Assembly: GCA_000183865.1 (NCBI GenBank)
Contig: CM001047.1
Location: 5,486 to 12,111, forward strand
Length of the DNA stretch: 6,626 nt
Source of the DNA: Listeria marthii FSL S4-120
Lineage (GTDB): Bacteria > Bacillota > Bacilli > Lactobacillales > Listeriaceae
Reading direction: 5' to 3'
Both the position numbers and the translations under genes were made by a program. Positions 1 through 5,325 of this stretch are shown piece by piece. The notes below the pieces were generated by a model that ran no database searches, was not told where the DNA came from, and saw nothing but the letters and a program-made list of their open reading frames with translations. Position 1 is the first letter of the stretch. Every line of letters starts with the position of its first letter.

Positions 1-1
1 C

Positions 2-9
2 GTGAAACA
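2..9. other. possible right half of a parS (ParB/Spo0J) site cut by the window edge
   Basis: The window opens with C followed by GTGAAACA. This equals the right half of the palindromic Firmicutes parS consensus TGTTYCACGTGAAACA, including the base before the centre. ParB/Spo0J binds parS near the origin to organise and segregate the chromosome, and origin-proximal sites are usual. The left half lies outside the window, so this is a candidate only; an 8-9 base match can occur by chance. Confidence 0.4.
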
Positions 10-11
10 TT

Positions 12-473
12 TTACTTAAATACAACCTCAAACTCTTCGCAAACCACTAAAGCATCTTCTTCAAACGATATCCCAAGCTCTATGCATTCATTCGTGAAAA
101 AAGAAGTATGGACTTTCCGCCAATAATCCAACGTGCGGTCTCCTTCTCCTTCTAAATAAGCAAATGTCTCCGGAACTTCATTAAACGGCATAATCGTTAC
201 ACCAACCAACTTAATAATCCCCATTGCCTCTTCTTTCCCATCCAAAAGAACAACATGCGAACCAACTGACGGCATCGTTTCCCCGCCCTGGTCATACCAA
301 TAGAACAGGCTACTCGTCCCAGTTTTCACCCCGTTCATCACAAGCTCGCCTAGTTCATTAGCCATCCGCGCAGAATTACCGAATGCCCAAGCTTCAAATT
401 TATTAGAAATCATCGGATTGGCAGATCGATATTTTTGCCACATTTCATTAACCGAATCTTTATAAACCACCAC
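12..473 (-). CDS. ASCH domain-containing protein
   Basis: The 153-aa product is a small soluble protein of the ASCH superfamily, a PUA-like beta-barrel fold generally thought to bind RNA or act on modified nucleosides; the substrate of this subfamily is not known to me. Visible features are the segment AWAFGNSARMANELGELV (about 28-45), the family motif GxKxxT as GVKTGT (48-53) followed by SSLFYWY, and the conserved EGEGDRTLDYWRKVH (108-122). No signal peptide or membrane segment is seen. The GTG start at 471-473 is chosen because a perfect AGGAGG (481-486) lies 7 nt upstream. A GTG one codon later and an ATG at 441-443 (MWQKYR, 143 aa) are alternatives, and the ATG may be what some annotations use. 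It lies 54 nt after jag on the same strand, behind an intrinsic terminator, so it may depend on readthrough or an unseen promoter. It is not assigned as the N4-acetylcytidine amidohydrolase YqfB, which is a shorter protein. Confidence 0.85.
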   Translation of the reverse strand: MVVYKDSVNEMWQKYRSANPMISNKFEAWAFGNSARMANELGELVMNGVKTGTSSLFYWYDQGGETMPSVGSHVVLLDGKEEAMGIIKLVGVTIMPFNEVPETFAYLEGEGDRTLDYWRKVHTSFFTNECIELGISFEEDALVVCEEFEVVFK

Positions 474-486
474 TTAAATCCCTCCT

Positions 487-520
487 AAAAAAAAGACTGA
501 GGTTCCTAAAAACCTCAGCC
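487..520 (-). terminator. intrinsic terminator of the rpmH-rnpA-yidC-jag transcript
   Basis: On the minus strand a 10-bp stem (arms 511-520 and 495-504, one G-U pair) with a 6-nt loop (505-510) is followed by eight Ts (complement of 487-494). It begins 7 nt after the jag stop codon. The T tract runs directly into the AGGAGG ribosome-binding site of the ASCH gene at 481-486. Confidence 0.9.
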
Positions 521-527
521 TAAAAAT

Positions 528-1148
528 TTATTTTCGAACTGGCTTAATCACAATATAACGATAAGGATCGCGTCCTTCAGAATGCGTTTCAATTTGGTCA
601 TTCTCACTTAAAATAGCATGAATAATTTTTCTTTCAAATGAAGGCATTGGTTCTAAATGAACAGCGCGCTTCGTTTTAAGAGCTTTATCCGCCATTTTAT
701 TCGCTAAAATTACTAACGTTTCGTGACGTCTTTCACGGTAATCCCCTACATTAACAATAATGTTTTTGTATTGGCTCGTTGTTTTATTAGCAATTAATTG
801 TGTTAAGTATTGAAGCGCATTAAGGGTTTGACCGTGTTTGCCGATTAGCATACCTAGGCTGTCACCTTTAATTTGCAACTTCACATCTTTACCAACTTCT
901 TCTACATCGATCGTGATTACTGCACCCATCTTGGTAGCAACATCTAAAAGATAATCAATCGCTACTTGGATACCATCTTCTTTTTCAATTACTTTTACCA
1001 TAGCCAGTCTTGAACCAATTCCGAAAATACCTTTTTTACCTTCATCTAGAACTTCTACTTCGACCTTGTCGCGTGTTGTTTCTAAAGTGGCTAATGCATT
1101 TTGGATAGCTTCTTCAACGTTTGAGCCTTGCGCAGTTAAATCTCTCAC
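528..1148 (-). CDS. jag: Jag/KhpB/EloR RNA-binding protein (Jag-N, KH, R3H)
   Basis: The 206-aa product is the cytoplasmic RNA-binding protein Jag (also KhpB or EloR), encoded next to yidC across Firmicutes. In other species it pairs with KhpA and affects cell elongation and division through RNA targets. The Jag-N domain covers about 1-52, including the typical GKKGIFGIGSRLAMVKV stretch. The KH domain follows (about 60-135) with its GxxG loop as GKHG at 103-106. The R3H domain is C-terminal, with the Arg-x3-His motif at R138-H142 (RERRH). Length matches the family (about 205-210 aa). The start is GTG at 1146-1148 and overlaps the yidC stop by four bases (GTGA). Its AAGGAGGT ribosome-binding site lies inside the last yidC codons about 11 nt upstream, so translation is probably coupled to yidC. 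A terminator follows directly. Confidence 0.95.
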   Translation of the reverse strand: MRDLTAQGSNVEEAIQNALATLETTRDKVEVEVLDEGKKGIFGIGSRLAMVKVIEKEDGIQVAIDYLLDVATKMGAVITIDVEEVGKDVKLQIKGDSLGMLIGKHGQTLNALQYLTQLIANKTTSQYKNIIVNVGDYRERRHETLVILANKMADKALKTKRAVHLEPMPSFERKIIHAILSENDQIETHSEGRDPYRYIVIKPVRK

Positions 1149-2008
1149 TTTCTTTTCTTACCTCCTTTTTTGGAAGCTTTCATGTTAGCTGCTTTTTTCT
1201 TCAAGCGATCTTCTGCAAGTTGAGCAGCAGCCAGCGCCTCCTGTTCGCGTTTGTTTTTAAAAGGATTATTAATTAAAAGTGTTTGGAATACGGTGAACAC
1301 GTTACCGATAATCCAGTATAGAGCAAGTGCAGATGGTAATGTAATACCCATAAATAGAATCATTACTGGCATGATATAAACAATCATAGCCATTGATTTA
1401 TTTTGCTGTGTTTGCCCCATCATAGAAATTTTTGATGATAAGAATGTTGTTAGTGCTGCAACAACCGGCAAGATGTAATATGGATCCGGATTTCCCAGTT
1501 GCATCCATAAGAATGAATCTGTTTTAATTTCTGCTGTTCTACTAATAGCTTGGTAGAATCCTAGTAGAATCGGCATTTGAATTAATAATGGTAAACAACC
1601 CATCATTGGATTTACACTATTTTCTTGATATAGACGCATTGTTTCTTGTTGTAATTTTTGTTTTGTTTCATTATCTTTAGACGAGTATTTTTCTTGTAGT
1701 TCTTTGATTTTCGGTTGTAAATTTGTCATGGCTTTTTGGCTTTTCAGCTGTTTGATCATTAAAGGCATGATTAGTAGACGAATTAAAATTGTAACAACGA
1801 TAATTCCGACTGCATAACTTCCCCCGAATAAATCGGAAAACCACGTAATTGTCCAGGATAATGGGAATACGATGTAATGACTCCAAAATCCAGTTGATTC
1901 TGATGTAATTGGATCAGTTGAATAGCCACAACCCGAAAGTACAGCCATTAATCCGATTACAAGACTTGCGATGAGCAACTTCTGTTTGAATCGCTTTTTC
2001 TTCTTCAA
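1145..2008 (-). CDS. yidC: YidC/OxaA/SpoIIIJ-type membrane protein insertase (lipoprotein)
   Basis: The 287-aa product is a YidC/Oxa1/Alb3-family insertase that places membrane proteins into the cytoplasmic membrane, alone or with Sec. The N-terminus is a lipoprotein signal: MKKKKRFKQK, a hydrophobic core, then the lipobox LSGC with C27 as the lipidated residue. The conserved groove arginine is R77 in IIVVTILIRLLIMPLM. A cytoplasmic charged hairpin (about 86-130) separates the first membrane helix from those near 135-155, 176-194, 205-221 and 224-246. The lysine-rich tail (251-287) is typical of Gram-positive YidC and may contact ribosomes. No ATG precedes the signal peptide core. The best start is TTG at 2006-2008, with GGAGG (2019-2023) 10 nt upstream; starting at M21 would remove most of the signal peptide. 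It sits 40 nt after rnpA and overlaps jag by 4 nt, so the genes are likely cotranscribed. Confidence 0.96.
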   Translation of the reverse strand: MKKKKRFKQKLLIASLVIGLMAVLSGCGYSTDPITSESTGFWSHYIVFPLSWTITWFSDLFGGSYAVGIIVVTILIRLLIMPLMIKQLKSQKAMTNLQPKIKELQEKYSSKDNETKQKLQQETMRLYQENSVNPMMGCLPLLIQMPILLGFYQAISRTAEIKTDSFLWMQLGNPDPYYILPVVAALTTFLSSKISMMGQTQQNKSMAMIVYIMPVMILFMGITLPSALALYWIIGNVFTVFQTLLINNPFKNKREQEALAAAQLAEDRLKKKAANMKASKKGGKKRK

Positions 2009-2048
2009 ATTGATGTAACCTCCAATTTCGCCTTTTTCAAATTTCCAC

Positions 2049-2408
2049 TCATTTTGAATTGTTTGCTTTTTGCTTTAAAACACGCCCCACTTTTAAAACA
2101 TGAATCAAACTTTTCTTTACTTCATGAAAATCCATATTGGCCGCCGGTTTTCTGGCGATGATAATATATTCATTTTCAGGATTGATTTGGTGTTCTAATT
2201 CATGGAATGATTGTCTTATGTAACGTTTAATCCGATTTCGACAGACAGCGTTTCCAATTTTTTTACTAACCGATAAACCAATGCGAAAATGATTCGATCC
2301 TTCTTGCTTTAAAGTATAAACAACAAATTGACGGTTAGCAAAAGATTTTCCTCTTCGGAATACTTTTTGAAAATCGTCATTTTTTTTAATTCTATATTTT
2401 TTTTTCAT
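2049..2408 (-). CDS. rnpA: ribonuclease P protein component
   Basis: The 119-aa basic protein is the protein subunit of RNase P. It binds the RNase P RNA and helps it cleave 5' leaders from precursor tRNAs. The N-terminus [21 protein letters not shown] is typical, and the diagnostic RNR motif is at 57-65 (RNRIKRYIR), preceded by [10 protein letters not shown]. Length fits the family (110-120 aa). The ATG start has a GGAG at 2414-2417 with a short 5-nt spacer. The gene is 89 nt behind rpmH and separated from it by an intrinsic terminator, so expression probably relies on readthrough. A TATACT-like element (2435-2440, minus strand) lies in the gap, but I find no convincing -35 partner. Confidence 0.97.
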   Translation of the reverse strand: MKKKYRIKKNDDFQKVFRRGKSFANRQFVVYTLKQEGSNHFRIGLSVSKKIGNAVCRNRIKRYIRQSFHELEHQINPENEYIIIARKPAANMDFHEVKKSLIHVLKVGRVLKQKANNSK

Positions 2409-2465
2409 ACATTCTCCATCTTCTTACATATCTTAGTATAAGGCCGTTTAACTCAGCGATTTTTC

Positions 2466-2497
2466 AAAAAAAAAACCACTGAGTCGTTTTCAGTGGT
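2466..2497 (-). terminator. intrinsic terminator between rpmH and rnpA
   Basis: On the minus strand an 8-bp stem (arms 2490-2497 and 2475-2482, ACCACTGA/TCAGTGGT) with a 7-nt loop is followed by about nine Ts (complement of 2466-2474). The 5' arm starts at the base right after the rpmH TAG stop codon. It probably ends most rpmH transcripts while letting some continue into rnpA, which would suit the much greater demand for L34 than for RNase P protein. Confidence 0.85.
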
Positions 2498-2632
2498 CTA
2501 CGCAGATAAAACTTTTCTTCCTTTACGACGACGACTTGCTAAAACTCTACGTCCGTTTTTAGTACTCATACGCGTACGGAAACCATGCACTTTTTTTCTT
2601 TTACGTTTACTTGGTTGATATGTTCTTTTCAT
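2498..2632 (-). CDS. rpmH: 50S ribosomal protein L34 (bL34)
   Basis: This 44-codon gene encodes a highly basic peptide that begins [18 protein letters not shown] and ends [11 protein letters not shown], the unmistakable bL34 sequence at its usual length. L34 binds 23S rRNA in the large ribosomal subunit. The ATG at 2630-2632 has a strong GGGAGGTG ribosome-binding site (GGAGG at 2641-2645, 8 nt away) and the stop is TAG. A near-consensus promoter lies about 60 nt upstream and a terminator begins at the next base after the stop. It is the first gene of the conserved rpmH-rnpA-yidC-jag cluster. Confidence 0.98.
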   Translation of the reverse strand: MKRTYQPSKRKRKKVHGFRTRMSTKNGRRVLASRRRKGRKVLSA

Positions 2633-2661
2633 TAATTACACCTCCCATGAAAGGGTCCAAT

Positions 2662-2746
2662 CGAATTTATCTATTAGACAGTCTTAGATATTGTACGTGA
2701 ACTGGTCATTTTTGTCAATACTATTTAGACGAATTTCTATTTAGAC
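2662..2746. repeat. short repeats flanking the rpmH promoter
   Basis: CTATTTAGAC occurs twice upstream of the -35 (2721-2730 and 2737-2746, 16-bp period). A near copy, CTATTAGAC (2671-2679), lies just downstream of the expected start site. CGAATTT precedes the copy at 2737 directly and the copy at 2671 with two extra bases (2662-2668). This placement resembles an operator, but no regulator is known to me for this sequence. Confidence 0.5.
2690..2718 (-). promoter_or_regulatory. sigma-A type promoter of rpmH
   Basis: On the minus strand a perfect -35 TTGACA (2713-2718), a 17-nt spacer and a -10 TACAAT (2690-2695) are seen. Transcription would start near 2683, giving a leader of about 50 nt before rpmH. 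This is the strongest promoter I can read in the window. It is flanked by related repeats, listed separately. Confidence 0.88.
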
Positions 2747-2799
2747 TCCGTTCACTATCATATCATATTTTTATAGAGAGAAAAACCATTTTTCGAAAA

Positions 2800-3270
2800 T
2801 TATTGTGTCAAATAGACATATTTTTCTCTAGTAGTCTCTGGTATTGCGATTTTTCGGCCGGAAATCTCTACTAAATACTGCGCAAATTCCCCAATCTTCT
2901 CAAATTCAGCAGGATATTCAAAAATGAGTTTTTCTTTTATTAAATAGTTATCCACATAATGACTTGTTTCTGGCTGAAAAGATAATAAACCTTCTATAAA
3001 ACGAATTACTTTTGTAAATTTTGGAATTTCCTGTTCTTCTTCTAAATCTGTAAAGTGAAAAAACATCGTGTAAAAATGATTTTTTTTGATATTTACTGAA
3101 AAAGCTTCTTTATTTATATTACTTTTTGCAAATACCGTAAAATCGTCAATCTCTGCCGGTTCCCGTTTGTCGTGAATTAATAAGTAACCAAACACGTCGT
3201 CAATATTCCCGTTTTGTATAACCCGATAAAATTCTGTATCTCTAGTTTTCAAAAGCCGTTGAAATATCAT
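2800..3270 (-). CDS. uncharacterised 156-aa protein next to oriC
   Basis: I do not recognise this protein. It is 156 aa, acidic to neutral, and rich in Phe, Tyr, Glu, Lys and Ile. It has no signal peptide, transmembrane segment, zinc-binding cysteines (none are present) or nucleotide-binding motif. The N-terminus MIFQRLLKTRDTEFYRVIQN and the mixed helix/strand pattern suggest a small soluble alpha/beta protein. An acidic stretch DLEEEQE lies at 75-81. The ATG start has a plausible GAGG (3280-3283) 9 nt upstream, and an in-frame ORF of this length with a ribosome-binding site supports a real gene. It sits between rpmH (167 nt downstream) and the upstream half of oriC, divergent from dnaA, where Bacillus subtilis has no gene. 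I see no terminator after it, so it may read into rpmH. Its promoter is unclear; a TTGCGA (3331-3336) has only a poor -10 partner. A DnaA box at 3357-3365 lies upstream. Confidence 0.75.
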   Translation of the reverse strand: MIFQRLLKTRDTEFYRVIQNGNIDDVFGYLLIHDKREPAEIDDFTVFAKSNINKEAFSVNIKKNHFYTMFFHFTDLEEEQEIPKFTKVIRFIEGLLSFQPETSHYVDNYLIKEKLIFEYPAEFEKIGEFAQYLVEISGRKIAIPETTREKYVYLTQ

Positions 3271-3356
3271 TTTTCACAACCTCATTTTTTTGTCTTTTTT
3301 TTCGTATTCGGTAAATAGTTTAACACATTGTCGCAATGAAATCCTTTCCCAGAAAA

Positions 3357-3461
3357 TGTGGATAACTAGTTAATAACGTTCTTTTATTGTGGATAACATT
3401 TTGATTTAGTTCAAACTTATACACAATTAGTGGTTACTTACACACAATGACTTGTGGATAA
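3357..3461. other. DnaA-box cluster A, origin-upstream
   Basis: Three perfect boxes in TGTGGATAA orientation lie at 3357-3365, 3388-3396 and 3453-3461. TTATACACA at 3417-3425 matches the relaxed consensus TTWTNCACA, and a weaker TTACACACA is at 3438-3446. The first box is about 87 bp upstream of the divergent 156-aa gene and could influence it. Confidence 0.9.
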
Positions 3462-3491
3462 TTAATTTTAACAATTTCGTTACAGATTTCT

Positions 3492-3564
3492 TTACACACA
3501 AGTTATACACAAGTTAACTGGCTGTGGACAACCGTTTTTCACATCTGGACAGTTTTGTGGATAG
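3492..3564. other. DnaA-box cluster B, degenerate boxes
   Basis: No perfect box occurs here, but four variants do: TTACACACA (3492-3500), TTATACACA (3503-3511), TGTGGACAA (3523-3531) and TGTGGATAG (3556-3564). The last three differ from the consensus at one position. The first two are in direct orientation, 11 bp apart, about one helical turn. The cluster sits just upstream of the dnaA promoter and may bind DnaA cooperatively or only at high DnaA-ATP. Confidence 0.75.
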
Positions 3565-3577
3565 ATTTGGTAAGTCC

Positions 3578-3606
3578 TTGCTATCAGAGTGATTTTCTGA
3601 TATTAT
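3578..3606 (+). promoter_or_regulatory. dnaA promoter
   Basis: A -35 TTGCTA (3578-3583), 17-nt spacer and -10 TATTAT (3601-3606) fit a sigma-A promoter. An overlapping TATAAT at 3604-3609 is an alternative -10 (with CTATCA as -35). Transcription would start near 3613-3617, leaving a leader of about 160 nt before dnaA. Five DnaA boxes lie within that leader and others just upstream, consistent with DnaA autorepression as known in Bacillus. Confidence 0.75.
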
Positions 3607-3642
3607 AATTCCTGTCGAATAGAAATATAGCTGGGGAAAACT

Positions 3643-3682
3643 AAAGTTATCCACAATACATTTTTACTTTGTGGATAATTTT
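3643..3682 (+). repeat. inverted repeat made by two DnaA boxes in the dnaA leader
   Basis: Positions 3643-3656 and 3669-3682 pair over 14 bp with one G-U and a 12-nt loop. The core arms are two perfect DnaA boxes in opposite orientation. In RNA this would be a stable hairpin within the dnaA 5' leader, ending in a run of six Ts of which four pair. Confidence 0.6.
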
Positions 3683-3732
3683 TTAACAGTGTTTGGATAA
3701 CCTTATCCATAGCTTTTTCTATCTGTGGATAA
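3647..3732. other. DnaA-box cluster C, in the dnaA leader
   Basis: Perfect boxes are at 3647-3655 (TTATCCACA), 3670-3678 and 3724-3732 (both TGTGGATAA). One-mismatch boxes TTTGGATAA (3692-3700) and TTATCCATA (3703-3711) face each other with 2 bp between. The 3647 and 3670 boxes are also inverted. All lie downstream of the predicted dnaA start site, so bound DnaA would block its own transcription; the RNA copy can fold (see 3643-3682). Confidence 0.9.
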
Positions 3733-3776
3733 CTTTATAGCATCCATTTACATTACATAAAAAAGGGGGGTTACTA

Positions 3777-5132
3777 GTGCAATCAATTGAAGACATCTGG
3801 CAGGAAACACTGCAAATCGTTAAAAAAAATATGAGTAAACCGAGTTATGATACATGGATGAAATCAACAACGGCTCATTCATTAGAAGGTAACACGTTTA
3901 TTATTTCAGCGCCCAATAATTTTGTTCGCGATTGGTTAGAGAAAAGCTACACGCAATTTATCGCTAACATTTTGCAAGAAATAACTGGTCGCTTATTTGA
4001 TGTCCGCTTTATTGATGGCGAGCAAGAAGAAAACTTCGAATACACTGTGATTAAACCGAATCCAGCGTTAGATGAAGATGGCATTGAAATTGGAAAACAT
4101 ATGCTTAATCCGCGTTATGTTTTTGATACGTTTGTCATTGGTTCAGGGAACAGATTCGCCCATGCAGCATCACTTGCAGTAGCCGAAGCACCAGCGAAAG
4201 CATATAATCCACTCTTCATTTATGGAGGAGTTGGCCTCGGCAAAACACATTTAATGCACGCAGTTGGCCACTATGTTCAACAACATAAAGATAATGCGAA
4301 AGTAATGTACCTTTCCAGCGAAAAATTCACGAATGAGTTTATTAGCTCTATTCGTGATAACAAAACCGAAGAATTCCGCACAAAATACCGGAATGTCGAT
4401 GTTTTACTTATTGATGATATTCAATTTTTAGCCGGTAAAGAAGGAACACAAGAGGAATTTTTCCATACATTTAACACACTTTATGATGAACAAAAGCAAA
4501 TTATTATTTCCAGTGACCGACCACCAAAAGAAATCCCTACACTGGAAGATCGACTTAGATCCCGCTTTGAATGGGGCTTAATCACTGATATTACGCCACC
4601 AGACTTAGAAACACGGATCGCCATTTTACGTAAAAAAGCAAAAGCTGATGGATTAGATATTCCAAATGAAGTCATGCTTTATATCGCAAACCAAATTGAT
4701 TCGAATATTCGCGAGTTAGAAGGCGCACTCATCCGAGTAGTTGCTTATTCTTCCCTCGTTAATAAAGATATAACAGCTGGTCTTGCAGCAGAAGCACTAA
4801 AAGATATTATCCCCTCTTCTAAATCACAAGTTATTACTATTAGTGGTATTCAAGAAGCAGTCGGTGAATATTTCCATGTGCGTTTAGAAGATTTTAAAGC
4901 AAAAAAACGGACGAAAAGTATCGCATTCCCGCGCCAAATCGCTATGTATCTTTCTAGAGAGCTTACAGACGCCTCATTACCAAAAATCGGTGATGAATTT
5001 GGTGGCCGAGATCATACAACAGTCATTCATGCACATGAAAAAATATCGCAACTGCTAAAAACCGACCAAGTGTTGAAAAATGACCTTGCTGAAATTGAAA
5101 AAAATTTAAGAAAAGCACAAAATATGTTTTAA
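3777..5132 (+). CDS. dnaA: chromosomal replication initiator protein DnaA
   Basis: The 451-aa product is DnaA, the AAA+ ATPase that binds DnaA boxes and opens the origin for helicase loading. Domain I (about 1-82) begins with [18 protein letters not shown] short variable linker (about 83-112) follows. The AAA+ domain III has Walker A GGVGLGKT (150-157), Walker B LLIDD (210-214), the arginine-finger motif RSRF (R263) and sensor II in NIRELEGAL (R312). Domain IV carries the DnaA signature [11 protein letters not shown] (409-419), which contacts the box DNA. Length fits the Bacillales family (446-451 aa). The GTG start at 3777-3779 follows a G-rich ribosome-binding site (AAAGGGGGG, ending 6 nt upstream) and gives the canonical N-terminus. 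There is no terminator before dnaN, so the two are probably cotranscribed. Confidence 0.99.
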   Translation: MQSIEDIWQETLQIVKKNMSKPSYDTWMKSTTAHSLEGNTFIISAPNNFVRDWLEKSYTQFIANILQEITGRLFDVRFIDGEQEENFEYTVIKPNPALDEDGIEIGKHMLNPRYVFDTFVIGSGNRFAHAASLAVAEAPAKAYNPLFIYGGVGLGKTHLMHAVGHYVQQHKDNAKVMYLSSEKFTNEFISSIRDNKTEEFRTKYRNVDVLLIDDIQFLAGKEGTQEEFFHTFNTLYDEQKQIIISSDRPPKEIPTLEDRLRSRFEWGLITDITPPDLETRIAILRKKAKADGLDIPNEVMLYIANQIDSNIRELEGALIRVVAYSSLVNKDITAGLAAEALKDIIPSSKSQVITISGIQEAVGEYFHVRLEDFKAKKRTKSIAFPRQIAMYLSRELTDASLPKIGDEFGGRDHTTVIHAHEKISQLLKTDQVLKNDLAEIEKNLRKAQNMF

Positions 5133-5147
5133 TAGACCTGTGTACAA

Positions 5148-5240
5148 TGTGGATAACTGAAACATACTTACCCACAAGTTATCAACATGTGGAAAACTTT
5201 ATACATCATGGCTTGCAACCTACTTATCCACAAATCCACA
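5148..5240. other. DnaA-box cluster D, between dnaA and dnaN
   Basis: Perfect boxes are at 5148-5156 (TGTGGATAA) and 5224-5232 (TTATCCACA). One-mismatch boxes are TTACCCACA (5168-5176), TTATCAACA (5179-5187) and TGTGGAAAA (5188-5196). A two-mismatch AAATCCACA (5232-5240) shares one base with the 5224 box, the close pair that in Bacillus subtilis loads DnaA onto the unwinding region. Confidence 0.9.
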
Positions 5241-5262
5241 GCGCCTATTACTATTACTACGA
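5241..5262. other. GC-rich spacer and DnaA-trio array
   Basis: Directly after the last box is a short GC-rich spacer (GCGC, 5241-5244) and then three-base repeats CTA TTA CTA TTA CTA (5245-5259) plus a degenerate CGA (5260-5262). On the complementary strand these read 3'-GAT/AAT-5', the DnaA-trio pattern. In Bacillus subtilis DnaA filaments bind this single-stranded repeat to open the duplex. Order and spacing match that system. Confidence 0.85.
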
Positions 5263-5312
5263 TTTTTTATTAATTAATTAAAGGTTTTTGAGGTTTTACA
5301 AAATATAAAAAA
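5262..5312. other. AT-rich DNA unwinding element
   Basis: After the trios come a T6 run (5263-5268) and the 12-bp palindrome TTAATTAATTAA (5270-5281), then more A/T-rich DNA up to the dnaN ribosome-binding site. This is the expected place of initial strand opening. The extent to 5312 is approximate. Confidence 0.75.
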
Positions 5313-5325
5313 ATGGGGGATACTC

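Larger units (their letters stand above)
3357..5281. other. oriC: bipartite chromosomal replication origin oriC
   Basis: DnaA-box clusters lie on both sides of dnaA (3357-3732 and 5148-5240), and an unwinding element lies in the dnaA-dnaN gap. This matches the bipartite origin of Bacillus subtilis, where DnaA bound at the two clusters loops out dnaA and the strands open next to dnaN. All genes read away from this segment. The box clusters, trio and unwinding element are listed separately. Confidence 0.93.

Noticed and set aside
1677..1886. 69-aa minus-strand ORF
   Set aside because: It lies fully inside yidC in another frame, without a ribosome-binding site or family features.
2435..2440. 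TATACT as a promoter -10 for rnpA
   Set aside because: No -35-like hexamer lies 16-18 nt upstream and there is no extended -10, so I do not list it as a promoter.
2791..2800. TTTCGAAA palindrome as a terminator for the 156-aa gene
   Set aside because: The stem is short and A/T-rich, with no suitable loop and no clean T tract after it.
2807..2812. TTGACA on the minus strand near the end of the 156-aa gene
   Set aside because: It matches a -35 perfectly, but the expected -10 position reads ATGGTT; the downstream TTGACA/TACAAT pair is far better for rpmH.
3357..3732. Many short repeats that could suggest a CRISPR array or phage iterons
   Set aside because: The units are 9-bp DnaA boxes in both orientations with irregular spacing beside dnaA, which is an origin and not a CRISPR or plasmid iteron array.
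4481..4675. 64-aa minus-strand ORF
   Set aside because: It is antisense to the AAA+ domain of dnaA, low-complexity in Ser/Ile, and has no support as a gene.
5288..5309. TTGAGG and TATAAA as a dnaN promoter
   Set aside because: They are only 10 nt apart, too close for a sigma-A promoter; the AT-rich unwinding element produces such chance matches.
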